Notes: generated from the sequence alone by a model not told the origin. A stretch of DNA of 54,818 nucleotides from Candidatus Blautia faecigallinarum (GCA_019116385.1 DXBU01000099.1:1-54818), one strand, 5' to 3'. Counted from the first letter of the stretch, positions 1-11,264 are shown. Made by a program: numbers and translations.

Positions 1-1542
1 TTCGCCGAGGATACCCGTCCGCGCGCGTTTGCTGCCCCTGTTGAGTACAATCTGGGGCATTTCCTTCTCCATACACTTTTAGAAGAACTAAATGTTAAGG
101 AAGTCATCGGCATCCTCGCCGCTCAAATGCGCTTTCAATTCAGCGTTTATGACATGATCTCCCAGCTTATCTTTGCCAGGGTGATCCATCCCTGCTCAAA
201 ATCCAAAACGGTCTCCACTGTCTTCCCGCATCTTTATGGCAGTTCGCCTATTTCGGAAGATCAGGTCTACGATGGCCTGGCATTCGTTGGCGAAACTTAC
301 AAAAAATATATCGAGCTCTTTAACCATTGCTATGAGCAGCATTATCAGAGGGATCTCAGCAAGGCCTTCTTTGACTGCACGAATTATTATTTTGAGATCG
401 ACCTGCCTTGTGGAGACAGACAGAAAGGACCGTCCAAAGAGAACAGGCACGTCCCCATCATTGGCCAGGCCCTCCTTCTTGACGCGGATCTGGTCCCTGT
501 GGCCATGCAGATGTATCCCGGGAACGAATCCGAGAAGCCTTACATCCGCAAGCTCATCGAAGAGATGAAGGCCCGTTACAAAGTCTCCGGGAAGACTGTG
601 CAGGTCGCTGATAAAGGGCTCAACTGTGCCAGGAATATCTATGCCGCTGTTAAGGAAGCAGACGATGGGTATATCTTCTCCAAGTCCATCCGCGGCACCG
701 GCTTAAGTGCCAAAGAGAAACAATGGCTTCTATTAGATAACGACGCAAACGTATGGGAAGACCACATGGGCAAAGACGGTACACTCTTGTACCGGCTCAA
801 ATCCTGCGTGGATACCTTTACGTACCAGTTCAAAGAAACAGATCCTGAAACCGGAAAAGAAACCATAAAGAGGTTTTCCGTTATTGAAAAGAGGATCGTC
901 TCCTATAATCCTGCCCTGGCCAGGAAGCAGCGCGCAGAGATCATGAAGATGGCTGACAAGGCAGCTGATTTCACGACCTACAAGAGGATGACGCAGGAGG
1001 AATTAGGGGAATCCGTAAAATACATAAAGATCACCAACAAGGATAAGAACGGGAAGAAGATCAAACCCGTGGTAGAAATGGACCAGGCGAAACTGGAGGA
1101 GGACCTGAAATATGCCGGGTATAACCTCATGGTCACATCGGAACTGGATATGGAGCCGCTCCAGGTTTACCAGACCTATCACAGCTTGTGGAAGATCGAG
1201 GAATCCTTCCGGATCACAAAGTCTTATCTGGACGCGCGCCCAGTTTATGTGCAAAAAAAAGAAACAATCTACGGGCATTTTTTAATCTGCTACCTTAGCT
1301 TGTTTCTTTTAAGAATGTTAGAGATCAAGGTCTTCAAAAACGAGATCAGTTCCTATGACCTGATCGCGTTTATGCGTGACTTCCGTGGCGCAAGAGAAAA
1401 AGACGGTTCTTTCATCAACATTTCCAGGAACCAGTCCGTCAATGAAAAGATCAAAAAACTGACCGGTTTAACAAACCTGGATGCGCTGTATCTTTCCGAG
1501 AAAGAGGTTGAAAACCTCTTCAAAAGCTGCATGCTGCTTTAG
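1..1542 (+). CDS. IS1634-like (IS4-type DDE) transposase, 5' end outside window
   Basis: The frame is open from base 1, and the codons upstream of the ATG at 127 still read as protein, so that ATG is internal and the gene starts left of the window. The visible part is about 513 codons. Catalytic landmarks of an IS4/IS1634-type DDE transposase are present: a first Asp in FFDCTNYYFEID, a second Asp in VADKG, and the C-terminal Y-(x)n-R/K-E-K signature in HSLWKIEESFRITK. No internal stop is seen. The element's right end must lie shortly after 1542, but its terminal inverted repeat cannot be defined because the left end is missing. The element lies beside other mobile-element debris. Family assignment is from recognised motifs; IS1380-type elements are the main alternative. 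Confidence 0.85.
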   Translation, partial: FAEDTRPRAFAAPVEYNLGHFLLHTLLEELNVKEVIGILAAQMRFQFSVYDMISQLIFARVIHPCSKSKTVSTVFPHLYGSSPISEDQVYDGLAFVGETYKKYIELFNHCYEQHYQRDLSKAFFDCTNYYFEIDLPCGDRQKGPSKENRHVPIIGQALLLDADLVPVAMQMYPGNESEKPYIRKLIEEMKARYKVSGKTVQVADKGLNCARNIYAAVKEADDGYIFSKSIRGTGLSAKEKQWLLLDNDANVWEDHMGKDGTLLYRLKSCVDTFTYQFKETDPETGKETIKRFSVIEKRIVSYNPALARKQRAEIMKMADKAADFTTYKRMTQEELGESVKYIKITNKDKNGKKIKPVVEMDQAKLEEDLKYAGYNLMVTSELDMEPLQVYQTYHSLWKIEESFRITKSYLDARPVYVQKKETIYGHFLICYLSLFLLRMLEIKVFKNEISSYDLIAFMRDFRGAREKDGSFINISRNQSVNEKIKKLTGLTNLDALYLSEKEVENLFKSCMLL

Positions 1543-1613
1543 TCAGAGTGCTAGGTTTTGAGAGAAACGACGGAAGTCAGGTATTATAGAAAAACTGTCT
1601 TGAAATTTCAATA

Positions 1614-1882
1614 TTAAAAGTACATACTACTACGATTTGTTACTTGAATGCCTCCGTCAAAGGAGCGGTACTTAACTTGAAAGTTATACCTCAAGAGACT
1701 GTATACATAAAATTGGGCGGCTGAAAATACTGCTTTACTTTTTTTCGAATTTTCGCTGCATCTCTGTCCGTAGCCAAGTCATATCCATCAGGGATGGTAT
1801 CCGTCAATCCATGCATGAAGAACGCATTGCGCTTCGTTACTACTGCGTTAGGGTATTTAAATACCAACGCAGCAAATTCCGG
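1614..1882 (-). pseudogene. remnant of an AbiEi-like antitoxin / regulator gene
   Basis: Read on the minus strand, 1882-1691 is an open frame of 63 codons with no start codon. It contains the segments KYPNAVVTKRNAFFMHGL and TDTIPDGYDLATDRDAAKI, which resemble the core of AbiEi-type antitoxin domains (type IV toxin-antitoxin, abortive-infection regulators). After the stop at 1691 the neighbouring frame continues to about 1614 with plausible family-like sequence (YRSFDGGIQVTN), suggesting a frameshift. The 5' side is cut where the IS21-type repeats start at 1888. No partner toxin is visible. Assignment rests on memory of the family, so it is moderate. Together with the IS21 end, this remnant is what the gene-free stretch 1543-2020 holds. 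Confidence 0.45.
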
Positions 1883-1887
1883 TCAAT

Positions 1888-1964
1888 CGGTGCGCCCATT
1901 CCAGAATCAGCGGTGCGCCTATTCTGAAATAGCGGTGCGCTAATTCCATTTTAAGCGGTGCACT
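1888..1964 (+). repeat. IS21-type left-end repeats (4 copies of CGGTGCRCY)
   Basis: The 9-mer CGGTGCGCC/T or CGGTGCACT occurs at 1888, 1911, 1933 and 1956, with spacing of 22-23 bp. Regular short repeats near the terminus are typical of IS21-family ends, where they act as transposase-binding sites. They directly precede the istA fragment and mark the left end of the element at about 1886. Confidence 0.7.
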
Positions 1965-2020
1965 TTCTTCTATAATGAACAATGAAACTCGTTCATTACA
2001 AGTTGAGAAAGGAGCACCAA

Positions 2021-2668
2021 ATGCAAAAATACTCAACCATCATTGGCGTGATTGAATTACGCCAGAGCGGTATTGGATACCGCACTACCAAGAAGCGGTA
2101 CAACATAGGAAACAGTACCGTAACACTTATTATGAATCGCTTTCATGAACTGGGGTTCTCCCTGGAGGAGCTGAAAGCAATGCCGCCGAAGAAAGTCGAA
2201 GAGGCTTTCTACCCACCGGAGAATCTTCGCCGAACTGAAAAGGAACTGCCAGATTTCTTTCAGATTCATCAGCGGATGATGGCGATGGAGACTCCCGATC
2301 TTGCATTCCAGTGGATGGAATACAAGAAAGAGCATCCAAATGGCTATCAACTGTCACAGTTCTATAAGCTTTACCGAGATTTTCTGAGAGAAAATTTCGG
2401 ACAGGATTCCGTATCCATGCCAGTCGAACGGATACCGGGAGAGCGGATGTATATTGACTGGGTCGGCAATCAGCCTGAACTGCTGACGGATCCTGCAACC
2501 GGCGAAATACACAAAGTTCATGTGTTTGCTACGACATTTGGCTTCAGCAGCCGTGTATATGCAGAAGTATTCCTTGATGAGCGGCTGCCAAGCTTTATCA
2601 CCGGCGTTGCCCACGCATTGGAATACTATGGGGCTGTCCCGAAATATCTTGTCCCAGACAACTGCTAA
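2021..2668 (+). pseudogene. istA: IS21-family transposase IstA, truncated after the second catalytic Asp
   Basis: The ATG at 2021 follows GGAG with a 6-nt gap, which makes it a better start than the ATG at 1982. The product begins with a helix-turn-helix region (RQSGIGYRTTKKRYNIGNST) and runs into the DDE core: first Asp in MYIDWVG, second in YLVPDNC. The reading frame stops immediately after this second Asp, whereas full IstA is about twice as long (roughly 400-500 residues) and needs a downstream Glu. The IstB helper ATPase that always accompanies IS21 is absent. The stop codon lies inside the palindrome at 2666-2685. This is a dead fragment; the rest was lost by deletion or rearrangement. 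Confidence 0.85.
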
Positions 2669-2694
2669 TGTAAAGCTTTACATTACATGTTGTC
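2657..2694. repeat. 38-nt imperfect palindrome at the IS21 / loaP-remnant junction
   Basis: Positions 2666-2685 (TAATGTAAAGCTTTACATTA) are a perfect 20-bp palindrome. It is flanked by GACAAC (2657-2662) and its complement GTTGTC (2689-2694), with three unpaired bases on each side between arm and core. The stop codons of both truncated genes lie in the core. Confidence 0.85.
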
Positions 2695-2953
2695 CGGCAT
2701 CAAAGCCCATTAGGAAAAGCTTCCCAAGAAATCCTTCCAGTGCTTTTTTATCAGCTGTCTCCAGAAAAATGCTCCTGGGAAACAGATACCGTTTTTCCCG
2801 ATGCCATGCTCCCTGGTACCGTTTCATCCGTTCACAGGATGGAAAAAACACAGATCTGACAATTTCCCCGGTACTGCATATCCGGGTAAACTCCTGTATT
2901 TCGCCTTCCTCCCAAATCTTTGGAAAGTCCACTAAATACCAGATTGCTGTCAC
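2678..2953 (-). pseudogene. LoaP/NusG-like antiterminator, N-terminal domain only
   Basis: The frame opens at a GTG (2953) and codes 91 residues. It has NusG N-terminal domain features as found in LoaP/RfaH-like specialised paralogues: IWYLVDF at the start, then SVFFPSCERMKRYQGAW, then HREKRYLFPRSIFLET. Full-length members are roughly 170-180 residues with a C-terminal KOW domain. Here homology-like sequence ends after ETADKKALEGFL, and the frame stops inside the palindrome beside the IS21 fragment, so the KOW half is gone. LoaP proteins enable processive antitermination over long polysaccharide or antibiotic operons. The target operon of this copy is not evident; it may have been deleted. 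The family call is good, but the exact subfamily is uncertain. Confidence 0.65.
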
Positions 2954-2958
2954 CTTCT

Positions 2959-2983
2959 TTCTGTGAGTAGTTTACTCACAGAA
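2959..2983 (-). other. perfect hairpin just upstream of the loaP-like remnant
   Basis: TTCTGTGAGTA (2959-2969) and TACTCACAGAA (2973-2983) form an 11-bp perfect stem with a 3-nt loop, six bases upstream of the GTG start on the minus strand. It could be an operator dyad or a leader hairpin. It has no T-run and so is not an intrinsic terminator. Confidence 0.6.
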
Positions 2984-3028
2984 GAAAATCCCTGACAATC
3001 TCCAAAATCTATAATAGACCAAACCAAA

Positions 3029-3087
3029 AAACATCCCTGACCAAAAGCTTCCGCCTCTATGGCGTGACTTTTCTGTCAGGGATGTTT
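3029..3087 (-). terminator. intrinsic terminator of the lipoprotein gene
   Basis: AAACATCCCTGAC (3029-3041) pairs with GTCAGGGATGTTT (3075-3087), and an inner CGCC/GGCG stem adds to it. On the minus strand the stem is followed by a T-rich run. It lies 75 bp beyond the lipoprotein stop. Confidence 0.8.
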
Positions 3088-3161
3088 CCATTTTCTCAAG
3101 ATTAATTTTTTATTCCGTATAAGATTTCCGGCTTATTTCTTTTCCGCAGGCTTTATCTGTC

Positions 3162-4070
3162 TTAGTATTCTGTCCAGTTTCCATCCTCGTCCCAGACGAT
3201 ATTCCCACCGCCGCCGGTGCCGCTTCCATCTCCTGTGTCGCCCGTACCGGTTCCGCTTCCGCCGCCAGTTCCGCTTCCGTCTCCCGTGGTGCCGCCGGTT
3301 CCATCTCCTGTGGTACCTCCGGTTCCATCACCAGTAGTGCCTCCAGTTCCGCTGCCGGTATCTCCGCCAGTAGTGCTGCCATCGCCTGTTGTGGTCCCGC
3401 CAGTGGTTCCTCCGCTGGTGGTTCCTCCGGTAGTTCCCCCGGTCCAGGTGTTATCATAATAAGTATCTCCATAGGAGGTGCTTCCGGTACTGCTGTCATA
3501 GGTAGTCCCGCTGGCCGCGCTGGTGTCGTAGGCACTATACGTACCGTTGGTGGTCTTCTCGTTCTTGCTGCTCTGGCTTAGATACCGCAGAAAAGCGACC
3601 CCATTTTCTACCTGGAGAGTAGCACGCTCCATATCGTCCAGATCCGCGCTGTAAATCTCGTAGGTAATGCCTTCTACGTTGGTAAACTGGATATTATATA
3701 GCGCGCCGTCCATAGGTTCATAATACATATTCACTTCCTGGGCCGACTTTACGGTGGATTCAGCAGGGATCAGATTGTTGCCCCAGTCTCCCATGCCGGA
3801 AACGCACACATAAATCTGCCGGATATCCACGCCGGTACTGTTGGTCAGAGTGATATACCTGGCGGTCTCCGTCTTCTTTCCGATCAGCTTGGGCGCCGGT
3901 GTGACTGTGGGGACCGGCGTAGCCGTGGCCGGGACCGGAGTCGGTGTTACCGTCGGCTCAGGTATCGGGGTAGGCGTTGCTTCCGCCTCTCCCCGGAAAT
4001 TGCTGCAGCCGGCGATTCCCAAAGCCAAAAACGTACAAAGCGTGCAAAGAATTACCGCAGATTTCTTCAT
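3162..4070 (-). CDS. secreted lipoprotein with Gly/Thr/Asp-rich tail
   Basis: 302 residues. The N-terminus is a lipoprotein signal (MKKS start, hydrophobic core, lipobox LGIAGC), so the mature protein should be lipid-anchored at Cys22 on the outer face of the membrane. A Pro/Thr linker (TPTPIPEP, TPTPVPAT) follows. A globular region at about residues 65-175 (ARYITLTNSTGVDIRQIYV) reads like a small beta-sandwich domain whose family I do not recognise. From about residue 209 to the end is a low-complexity tail of GGTTGDGT-like units ending in a Trp-containing tip (IVWDEDGNW). The gene follows glpK by 59 bp and has its own terminator. Function is unknown; a wall-spanning or surface role is inferred. 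The tail resembles that of the LCP protein at 17807. Confidence 0.8.
   Translation of the reverse strand: MKKSAVILCTLCTFLALGIAGCSNFRGEAEATPTPIPEPTVTPTPVPATATPVPTVTPAPKLIGKKTETARYITLTNSTGVDIRQIYVCVSGMGDWGNNLIPAESTVKSAQEVNMYYEPMDGALYNIQFTNVEGITYEIYSADLDDMERATLQVENGVAFLRYLSQSSKNEKTTNGTYSAYDTSAASGTTYDSSTGSTSYGDTYYDNTWTGGTTGGTTSGGTTGGTTTGDGSTTGGDTGSGTGGTTGDGTGGTTGDGTGGTTGDGSGTGGGSGTGTGDTGDGSGTGGGGNIVWDEDGNWTEY
3165..3446 (-). repeat. low-complexity GGTTGDGT coding repeats in the lipoprotein tail
   Basis: Short imperfect tandem repeats built on Gly-Gly-Thr-Thr and Gly-Asp-Gly-Thr codons fill the last ~93 codons. Three consecutive GGTTGDGT units are near-identical. Length variation between strains would be expected. 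Confidence 0.7.
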
Positions 4071-4129
4071 GATCCAATGCCTCCATAAATTATTTTGTGT
4101 ATTTTATCCGAAAGTCCGGATTTTCTTTC

Positions 4130-5662
<1,533 letters not shown>

Positions 5663-6565
5663 TTATCCCAACACATTCTTCCCGATAAAGTATCCCAGCA
5701 CCAGCACGCCCAGGATGATCCGGTACACGCCGAAGGCTTTGAAATCATGCTTTTTGATGTAGCTCATCAAGAACTTGATGGCCAGGATGGATACCACAAA
5801 GGCCACCAGGCAGCCCACTGCCAGGATCGTCAGCTCTCCCGCCGTAAACACAAAGCCGAATTTCAAAAGCTTTAAGAGGCTTGCCCCGAACATGACCGGG
5901 ATGGCGAGAAAGAAGGTAAATTCCGCCGCCACCGTCCGGGAAGCTCCCACCAGGATCCCTCCGATGATGGTGGAACCGGAACGTGACGTGCCGGGGATCA
6001 CCGACAGCACCTGAAAAATACCGATCAGAAACGCGGTCTTAAAGGAAAGGTCCTTTAAGGAGGTGCAGGACGGTGTTCTCTTCTTATTATAATCCTCTAC
6101 GATGATGAACAGCACGCCGTATACGATCAGCGCAATGGCCACCACCACGTAATTATTGAATTTTTCTTCTATGTAATCGTTAAAGGGCAGGCCCACAAGG
6201 ATGGTGGGAACACAGGCCCACAGGATCTTAAACCACAGGATCCATTTCTCTTTGTCACAGAAGCGCTCTACAAAGGTAAGCGCCCCTCTTTTCAGCGCAG
6301 GCTGCCCGGCAAGGGCTTTCTTCTGCTCCCTGGTAAGGCTGCGGACGCAGAAGGGCCACAGCTTCTGAAAGTACAGCACCACCACGGCCAGAATGGCTCC
6401 CAGCTGGATCGCCACCAGGAAAAAATCCTTAAACTCCTGGCTGACGTTGAGCTTGATAAATTCGTCCACCAGGATCATGTGCCCGGTGCTGCTGATGGGC
6501 AGCCACTCGGTGATCCCTTCTACGATACCCAGAAGCACCGCTTTTAAAATCTCTAAAACTTCCAT
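5663..6565 (-). CDS. uppP: undecaprenyl-diphosphatase UppP/BacA
   Basis: 300 residues and strongly hydrophobic with multiple membrane segments. It removes a phosphate from undecaprenyl diphosphate at the membrane, recycling the lipid carrier used for peptidoglycan and for the polysaccharides encoded further right; it also confers bacitracin tolerance. The two BacA signature motifs are visible: EGITEWLPISSTGH near residue 16 and GTSRSGSTI around residue 190, which provide the catalytic Glu, His, Ser and Arg. The start is set by AAAGGGGAG eight bases upstream. The gene is 213 bp downstream of carB with two hairpins in the gap, and 36 bp upstream of glpK. Confidence 0.95.
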   Translation of the reverse strand: MEVLEILKAVLLGIVEGITEWLPISSTGHMILVDEFIKLNVSQEFKDFFLVAIQLGAILAVVVLYFQKLWPFCVRSLTREQKKALAGQPALKRGALTFVERFCDKEKWILWFKILWACVPTILVGLPFNDYIEEKFNNYVVVAIALIVYGVLFIIVEDYNKKRTPSCTSLKDLSFKTAFLIGIFQVLSVIPGTSRSGSTIIGGILVGASRTVAAEFTFFLAIPVMFGASLLKLLKFGFVFTAGELTILAVGCLVAFVVSILAIKFLMSYIKKHDFKAFGVYRIILGVLVLGYFIGKNVLG

Positions 6566-6660
6566 ATACTCCCCTTTCTTCGTATTATCTTAATCTGTCA
6601 AGCCGGAAGCCGGACCGTATTTTCCCATTTGCCGGGAAAACCGCCGCTTCTCTTAATAGA

Positions 6661-6705
6661 TTAAGAGGACGAAGATTTTCTTTTCCATTTTCCTCGTCCT
6701 CTTAA
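6661..6705 (-). terminator. hairpin between carB and uppP, probable terminator
   Basis: TTAAGAGGACGA (6661-6672) pairs with TCGTCCTCTTAA (6694-6705) around a 21-nt loop, 74 bp past the carB stop. A second hairpin, TTTTCCC/GGGAAAA, lies at 6620-6640. Neither has a good minus-strand T-run, so termination is plausible rather than certain. Confidence 0.45.
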
Positions 6706-6778
6706 GTATATTACACCGGATGCAGTTCGTAAACCTTCATTTTCCCATTCCCGGCAGTTCCGGCCGCCGGACGGGAGA

Positions 6779-9700
6779 TCATCTACGGTCGATCTGGGCG
6801 ATATCGATCAGGGTCAGGTTGTGAAGATCTGTATTTTCCAGACTGGTCACAAGTGCCTCTGCCGTATCCAGGGAAGTGAGCACGTTTACGCCGGTCTCGA
6901 TGGCGTTCCTCCGGATGAGGAAACCGTCCTTCTGGTGTTCCACGCCCTGGGGCGGGGTGTCGATGACCACGTCGATCTTGTGGCCCAGGATCAGGTCCAT
7001 CAGGTTTGGCGCAGGCTGCTCCAGCTTGTTGGTGCGGATGACCTTGACGCCGTTTTCCTTCAGCGCCCGTGCGGTGCCTCTGGTGGCATAGATGCGGTAG
7101 CCCAGAGCTTCAAACCTGCGGGCGATAGGGATGATATCCTCTTTGTCCTCGTCCTTCACAGTGATGATCATGTTTTTATATTTCGGAAGACGGATGCCCG
7201 CTCCCAGGAATGCTTTATACAGCGCCTCGTTGAAGCTGGAGGCGATACCCAGACATTCCCCGGTGGATTTCATCTCCGGTCCCAGGCTGATATCCGCTCC
7301 CCGGATCTTCTCAAAGGAGAATACCGGCATCTTGATGGCGATATGCTCTGCCTCCGGCTGCAGTCCGGGCTCATAGCCCATCTCCCGGATCTTGCGGCCC
7401 AGGATCACTCTGGTGGCCAGGGGCACGATGGGGATCCCCGTTACCTTGCTGATATAAGGAACCGTACGGCTGGAGCGGGGATTTACTTCGATCACATAAA
7501 CCTCCTCGCCGCAGACGATAAACTGGATATTGATCATACCGATCACATGGAGGGCCTTGGCCAGTCTCCGTGTATATTCCCCGATGGTCTCCTTGGCTTT
7601 GGCGCTGATGGTCTGGGCCGGATATACGGAGATACTGTCTCCGGAATGGACGCCGGCGCGCTCGATATGCTCCATAATGCCCGGGATCAGGATGTCCTCC
7701 CCGTCGCAGACCGCGTCCACCTCGATCTCCTTGCCCATCAGGTACTTGTCCACCAGGATGGGGTGCTCCTGGGCGATCTGGTTGATGATGCCGATGTATT
7801 CCTCCACATCCTCGTCGCTGACCGCGATCCGCATGCCCTGTCCTCCCAAAACATAGGAAGGACGCACCAGTACCGGATAGCCCAGCTCCGCCGCTGCTTT
7901 TTTCGCTTCTTCAGCGGTAAATACCGTATGTCCCTTGGGACGGGGGATCTGACACTGCTCCAGGATACGGTCAAAGAGCTCTCTGTCCTCCGCCGCATCC
8001 ACATCCTCCGCAGAGGTTCCCAGGATCTTCACGCCCATTTTGATCAGCGCCTGGGTCAGCTTGATGGCCGTCTGTCCGCCGAACTGCACCACCGCGCCGT
8101 CCGGTTTTTCGATATTTACTACGTTTTCTACATCCTCCGGGGTCAGCGGCTCGAAATACAGCTTGTCCGCGATGTCGAAGTCCGTGCTGACCGTCTCCGG
8201 GTTATTGTTGATGATGATCGTCTCATAGCCTTCCTTTGCGAAAGCCCAGGTACAGTGTACGGAGCAGAAGTCAAACTCGATCCCCTGTCCGATGCGGATG
8301 GGGCCGGAGCCCAGGACCAGCACCTTCTTCTTGTCCGGTGTGGCGGAGGCTTCGTTTTCCATTTCTCCGTTTCCATATACAGAATAATAGTATGGCGTAG
8401 CTGCCGCAAACTCGGCGGCGCAGGTGTCTACCATCTTGTAGGCTGCAGTAATGCCGTATTCCCGGCGCATTTCTTTGATCTCGTCTTCTGTCTTTCCGGT
8501 GAGCTCTGCGATCACATTGTCCGGGAATTCCAAACGTTTCGCTTCTAATAATATGTCTCCGGTAAGCTCCTGTTTTTTCAGGATCTGCTCCATCTCCACC
8601 AGAACGGCGATCTTATCGATGAACCAGTGGTCGATCTTGGTGATGCGGTGGATCTCCTCCTGGGAAAGCCCTCTCCGAATGGCCTCGGCGATCTTCCAGA
8701 TCCGACGGTCGTCCACCCGCTTCAGCTCATCCAGCAGGTCCTCCTGGGAAAGGTGGCTGTAGTCATAGGACATCAGGCTGTCCACATGCTGTTCCAGAGA
8801 ACGGATAGCCTTCATAAGGGCGCCCTCGAAGCTGTGACAGATGCTCATTACCTCTCCGGTAGCCTTCATCTGGGTGGTCAGGGTTCTCTTTGCACTGATA
8901 AATTTATCAAAAGGAAGACGCGGGATCTTTACCACGCAGTAGTCCAGCATCGGCTCGAAGCTGGCGTAGGTCTTCCCGGTGATCGCGTTAGGGATCTCGT
9001 CCAGGGTATATCCCAGGGCGATCTTCGCCGCCACCTTGGCAATGGGATAGCCGGTAGCCTTGCTGGCCAGGGCGGAGGAACGGCTCACACGGGGATTGAC
9101 CTCGATGACGCAGTACTCAAAGCTCTCCGGATGGAGGGCGTACTGTACGTTGCAGCCGCCGGTGATGCCAAGCTCTGTGATGATATTTAAAGCGGAGGTA
9201 CGCAGCATCTGGTACTCCTTGTCTCCCAAGGTCTGGGAGGGAGCCACTACGATAGAATCCCCGGTGTGCACGCCTACCGGGTCGATGTTTTCCATGTTGC
9301 AGACCGTGATGCAGTTGCCTGCGCTGTCCCGCATCACCTCGTACTCGATCTCCTTCCAGCCGGCGATGCAGCGTTCCACCAGCACCTCTCCCACCCGGGA
9401 AAGACGCAGGCCGTTTTCCAGAATCTCGCGGAGCTCATACTCATTGTTTGCGATTCCGCCGCCGCTGCCGCCTAAGGTATAGGCAGGACGGAGTACCACC
9501 GGATAACCGATGGTATTGGTAAAGGCAAGGCCGTCCTCCACGGTGGTGACCACTTTGGAAGCCGCCACGGGCTCCCCGATCTTTTCCATGGTGTCTTTAA
9601 ATTCCTGACGGTCCTCGGCTTTTTTAATGGTTTCTGCTGTGGTTCCGATGAGGCGGACATTGTGCTTCTTTAAAAATCCCTGCTCCTCCAGCTCCATGGC

Positions 9701-9994
9701 CAGATTCAGTCCGGCCTGGCCGCCCAGGGTGGGAAGGACGCTGTCCGGTTTTTCCTTCAGGATCAGCTGCTCCACTACCTCTACGGTAAGGGGCTCGATA
9801 TAAACTCTGTCTGCAATATCTTTATCCGTCATGATGGTGGCAGGATTGGAGTTTAACAAAACGACCTCCAGTCCTTCCTCCTTCAGGGAACGGCATGCCT
9901 GTGTGCCGGCATAGTCAAACTCAGCGGCCTGGCCGATGACGATCGGGCCGGAGCCGATCACAAGTACCTTTTTTATATCTTTATTTCTTGGCAT
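6779..9994 (-). CDS. carB: carbamoyl-phosphate synthase large subunit
   Basis: 1071 residues, full length. It makes carbamoyl phosphate from bicarbonate, ammonia (from CarA) and two ATP, feeding pyrimidine and arginine synthesis. Two homologous ATP-grasp halves are visible. The first begins [20 protein letters not shown] and has the metal-binding [17 protein letters not shown]; the second begins [20 protein letters not shown] with [17 protein letters not shown]. The C-terminal ~130 residues form the MGS-like allosteric domain ([18 protein letters not shown]). The ATG overlaps the carA stop by one base (TAATG), so the two subunits are translationally coupled. Confidence 0.98.
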   Translation of the reverse strand: MPRNKDIKKVLVIGSGPIVIGQAAEFDYAGTQACRSLKEEGLEVVLLNSNPATIMTDKDIADRVYIEPLTVEVVEQLILKEKPDSVLPTLGGQAGLNLAMELEEQGFLKKHNVRLIGTTAETIKKAEDRQEFKDTMEKIGEPVAASKVVTTVEDGLAFTNTIGYPVVLRPAYTLGGSGGGIANNEYELREILENGLRLSRVGEVLVERCIAGWKEIEYEVMRDSAGNCITVCNMENIDPVGVHTGDSIVVAPSQTLGDKEYQMLRTSALNIITELGITGGCNVQYALHPESFEYCVIEVNPRVSRSSALASKATGYPIAKVAAKIALGYTLDEIPNAITGKTYASFEPMLDYCVVKIPRLPFDKFISAKRTLTTQMKATGEVMSICHSFEGALMKAIRSLEQHVDSLMSYDYSHLSQEDLLDELKRVDDRRIWKIAEAIRRGLSQEEIHRITKIDHWFIDKIAVLVEMEQILKKQELTGDILLEAKRLEFPDNVIAELTGKTEDEIKEMRREYGITAAYKMVDTCAAEFAAATPYYYSVYGNGEMENEASATPDKKKVLVLGSGPIRIGQGIEFDFCSVHCTWAFAKEGYETIIINNNPETVSTDFDIADKLYFEPLTPEDVENVVNIEKPDGAVVQFGGQTAIKLTQALIKMGVKILGTSAEDVDAAEDRELFDRILEQCQIPRPKGHTVFTAEEAKKAAAELGYPVLVRPSYVLGGQGMRIAVSDEDVEEYIGIINQIAQEHPILVDKYLMGKEIEVDAVCDGEDILIPGIMEHIERAGVHSGDSISVYPAQTISAKAKETIGEYTRRLAKALHVIGMINIQFIVCGEEVYVIEVNPRSSRTVPYISKVTGIPIVPLATRVILGRKIREMGYEPGLQPEAEHIAIKMPVFSFEKIRGADISLGPEMKSTGECLGIASSFNEALYKAFLGAGIRLPKYKNMIITVKDEDKEDIIPIARRFEALGYRIYATRGTARALKENGVKVIRTNKLEQPAPNLMDLILGHKIDVVIDTPPQGVEHQKDGFLIRRNAIETGVNVLTSLDTAEALVTSLENTDLHNLTLIDIAQIDRR

Positions 9995-11070
9995 TACTGT
10001 TTCCCTCCCATCATATCCATAAATCTGTCAAATAAGTATCCGGAATCCCGGGGGCCCGGGCATGCCTCCGGATGGAACTGCACGGTAAAGATGTTCTTTC
10101 CGATATAAGACATTCCTTCGTTGGTGCCGTCGTTTACATTGATAAAGGCCGGCACGGCGATCTTCTTTTCTTCCAGGGCCTTGGCGTCCACCACATAGCC
10201 GTGGTTCTGGGAGGAAATATAGACTCTTCCCGTCGCCAGGTCTTTCACCGGATGGTTGCCGCCTCTGTGTCCGTATTTCATCTTGTAGGTGTCCCCTCCT
10301 GTGGCAAGGGCCATAAGCTGGTGCCCCAGGCAGATGGCAAATATAGGCACATCGGAATCGTACAGCTTTTTGATCTCCGCGATGATGGAGGTACATTCCT
10401 TGGGATCTCCGGGGCCATTGCTGAGCATGATTCCATCGGGGGCGTCCTTTAAGATCTCTTCTGCCGTGGTCAGCGCCGGATAGATCGTCACCTGGCAGCC
10501 TCTCTCATTTAAGGATCTGGCTATATTCCTCTTCGCGCCGAAATCCATCAGGGCGACCTTGGGCCCATTGCCTTTTAAGACCTCTTTTTCCCTGCAGGTT
10601 ACCTTTTCTACCACTTTTCCTGTTGTATATTCTTTTAAACGGGGGATAATTGTATCTAAATCGTAATTTTCGTCGACAGTGATCATGCCGTTCATGGTGC
10701 CTTTTTCCCTTAAGATCTTGGTGAGGGCTCTGGTATCAATTCCGGCGATACCCGGGATATCATGTTTGGATAAGAAATGCTGGATCGTATCCACACTTCG
10801 GAAGTTGCTGGGGATACGGGATAATTCGCGGACAATAAAGCCATCCACCCAGGGCCGTCTGGATTCCTGGTCATCATAGCAGATTCCGTAATTTCCGATC
10901 AATGGATAGGTCATACACACGGCCTGTCCCGCATAAGAAGGGTCCGTCATCACTTCCAGATAACCGGTCATGGAAGTGTTAAAAACGATCTCACTGATGA
11001 CCTCTCTGGTGGAGCCGATACTGGTGCCTGTGAACACGTGGCCATCTTCTAATATAAGAAATGCTTTCAT
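9994..11070 (-). CDS. carA: carbamoyl-phosphate synthase small (glutaminase) subunit
   Basis: 358 residues. It hydrolyses glutamine and channels ammonia to CarB. The N-terminal half is the CarA-specific domain ([36 protein letters not shown]). The C-terminal half is a class I glutamine amidotransferase with nucleophile Cys in [11 protein letters not shown] and the His/Glu pair in [11 protein letters not shown]. It is the first gene of carAB, 43 bp downstream of a consensus promoter whose elements lie inside an inverted repeat. No PyrR-type antiterminator/terminator pair is visible in the short leader. Confidence 0.98.
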   Translation of the reverse strand: MKAFLILEDGHVFTGTSIGSTREVISEIVFNTSMTGYLEVMTDPSYAGQAVCMTYPLIGNYGICYDDQESRRPWVDGFIVRELSRIPSNFRSVDTIQHFLSKHDIPGIAGIDTRALTKILREKGTMNGMITVDENYDLDTIIPRLKEYTTGKVVEKVTCREKEVLKGNGPKVALMDFGAKRNIARSLNERGCQVTIYPALTTAEEILKDAPDGIMLSNGPGDPKECTSIIAEIKKLYDSDVPIFAICLGHQLMALATGGDTYKMKYGHRGGNHPVKDLATGRVYISSQNHGYVVDAKALEEKKIAVPAFINVNDGTNEGMSYIGKNIFTVQFHPEACPGPRDSGYLFDRFMDMMGGKQ

Positions 11071-11116
11071 ACAATCTCCCTTTCTCTTGTTTTCTCTTAT
11101 TTTATCCTAAATCTTC

Positions 11117-11155
11117 AAGATTGTATCACAAGAGGATTTATTTTTCAACAATCTT
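11117..11155 (-). promoter_or_regulatory. carAB promoter inside an 8-bp inverted repeat
   Basis: On the minus strand TTGAAA (11148-11143), a 17-nt spacer and TACAAT (11125-11120) form a near-consensus sigma-A promoter. AAGATTGT (11117-11124) and ACAATCTT (11148-11155) are perfect inverted arms covering both the -10 and -35, an operator-like layout suggesting repression. Confidence 0.7.
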
Positions 11156-11232
11156 CCAGGCTAAAAATAATTCTGCCGTACTCAAATTCTTTCAGTTTTT
11201 TATAAAATTTTTAATTTTTTTTCATTTTCCTG

Positions 11233-11264
11233 TTGACATTTTTCTCCCGATGCGGTATTATAAT
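11233..11264 (+). promoter_or_regulatory. tRNA-Leu promoter
   Basis: TTGACA (11233-11238), a 17-nt spacer and TATTAT (11256-11261), with an overlapping TATAAT at 11259-11264, lie about 35-40 bp before the tRNA. Confidence 0.8.

Noticed and set aside
1843..1872. 30-nt palindrome CTGCGTT...AACGCAG with core GGTATTTAAATACC
   Set aside because: It falls within the codons of the AbiEi-like remnant, so it is more likely a coding coincidence than a regulatory hairpin or attachment site.
2520..2966. 148-codon plus-strand open frame running out of the IS21 fragment
   Set aside because: Out of frame with istA and antisense to the NusG-like remnant, whose motifs are convincing.
3217..3459. Plus-strand open frame rich in PVPLPSPV repeats
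   Set aside because: It is the antisense shadow of the Gly/Thr-rich lipoprotein tail; no RBS or independent signal.
6821..8548. 575-codon plus-strand open frame
   Set aside because: It lies wholly antisense to carB and has no recognisable domain; carB motifs are unambiguous.
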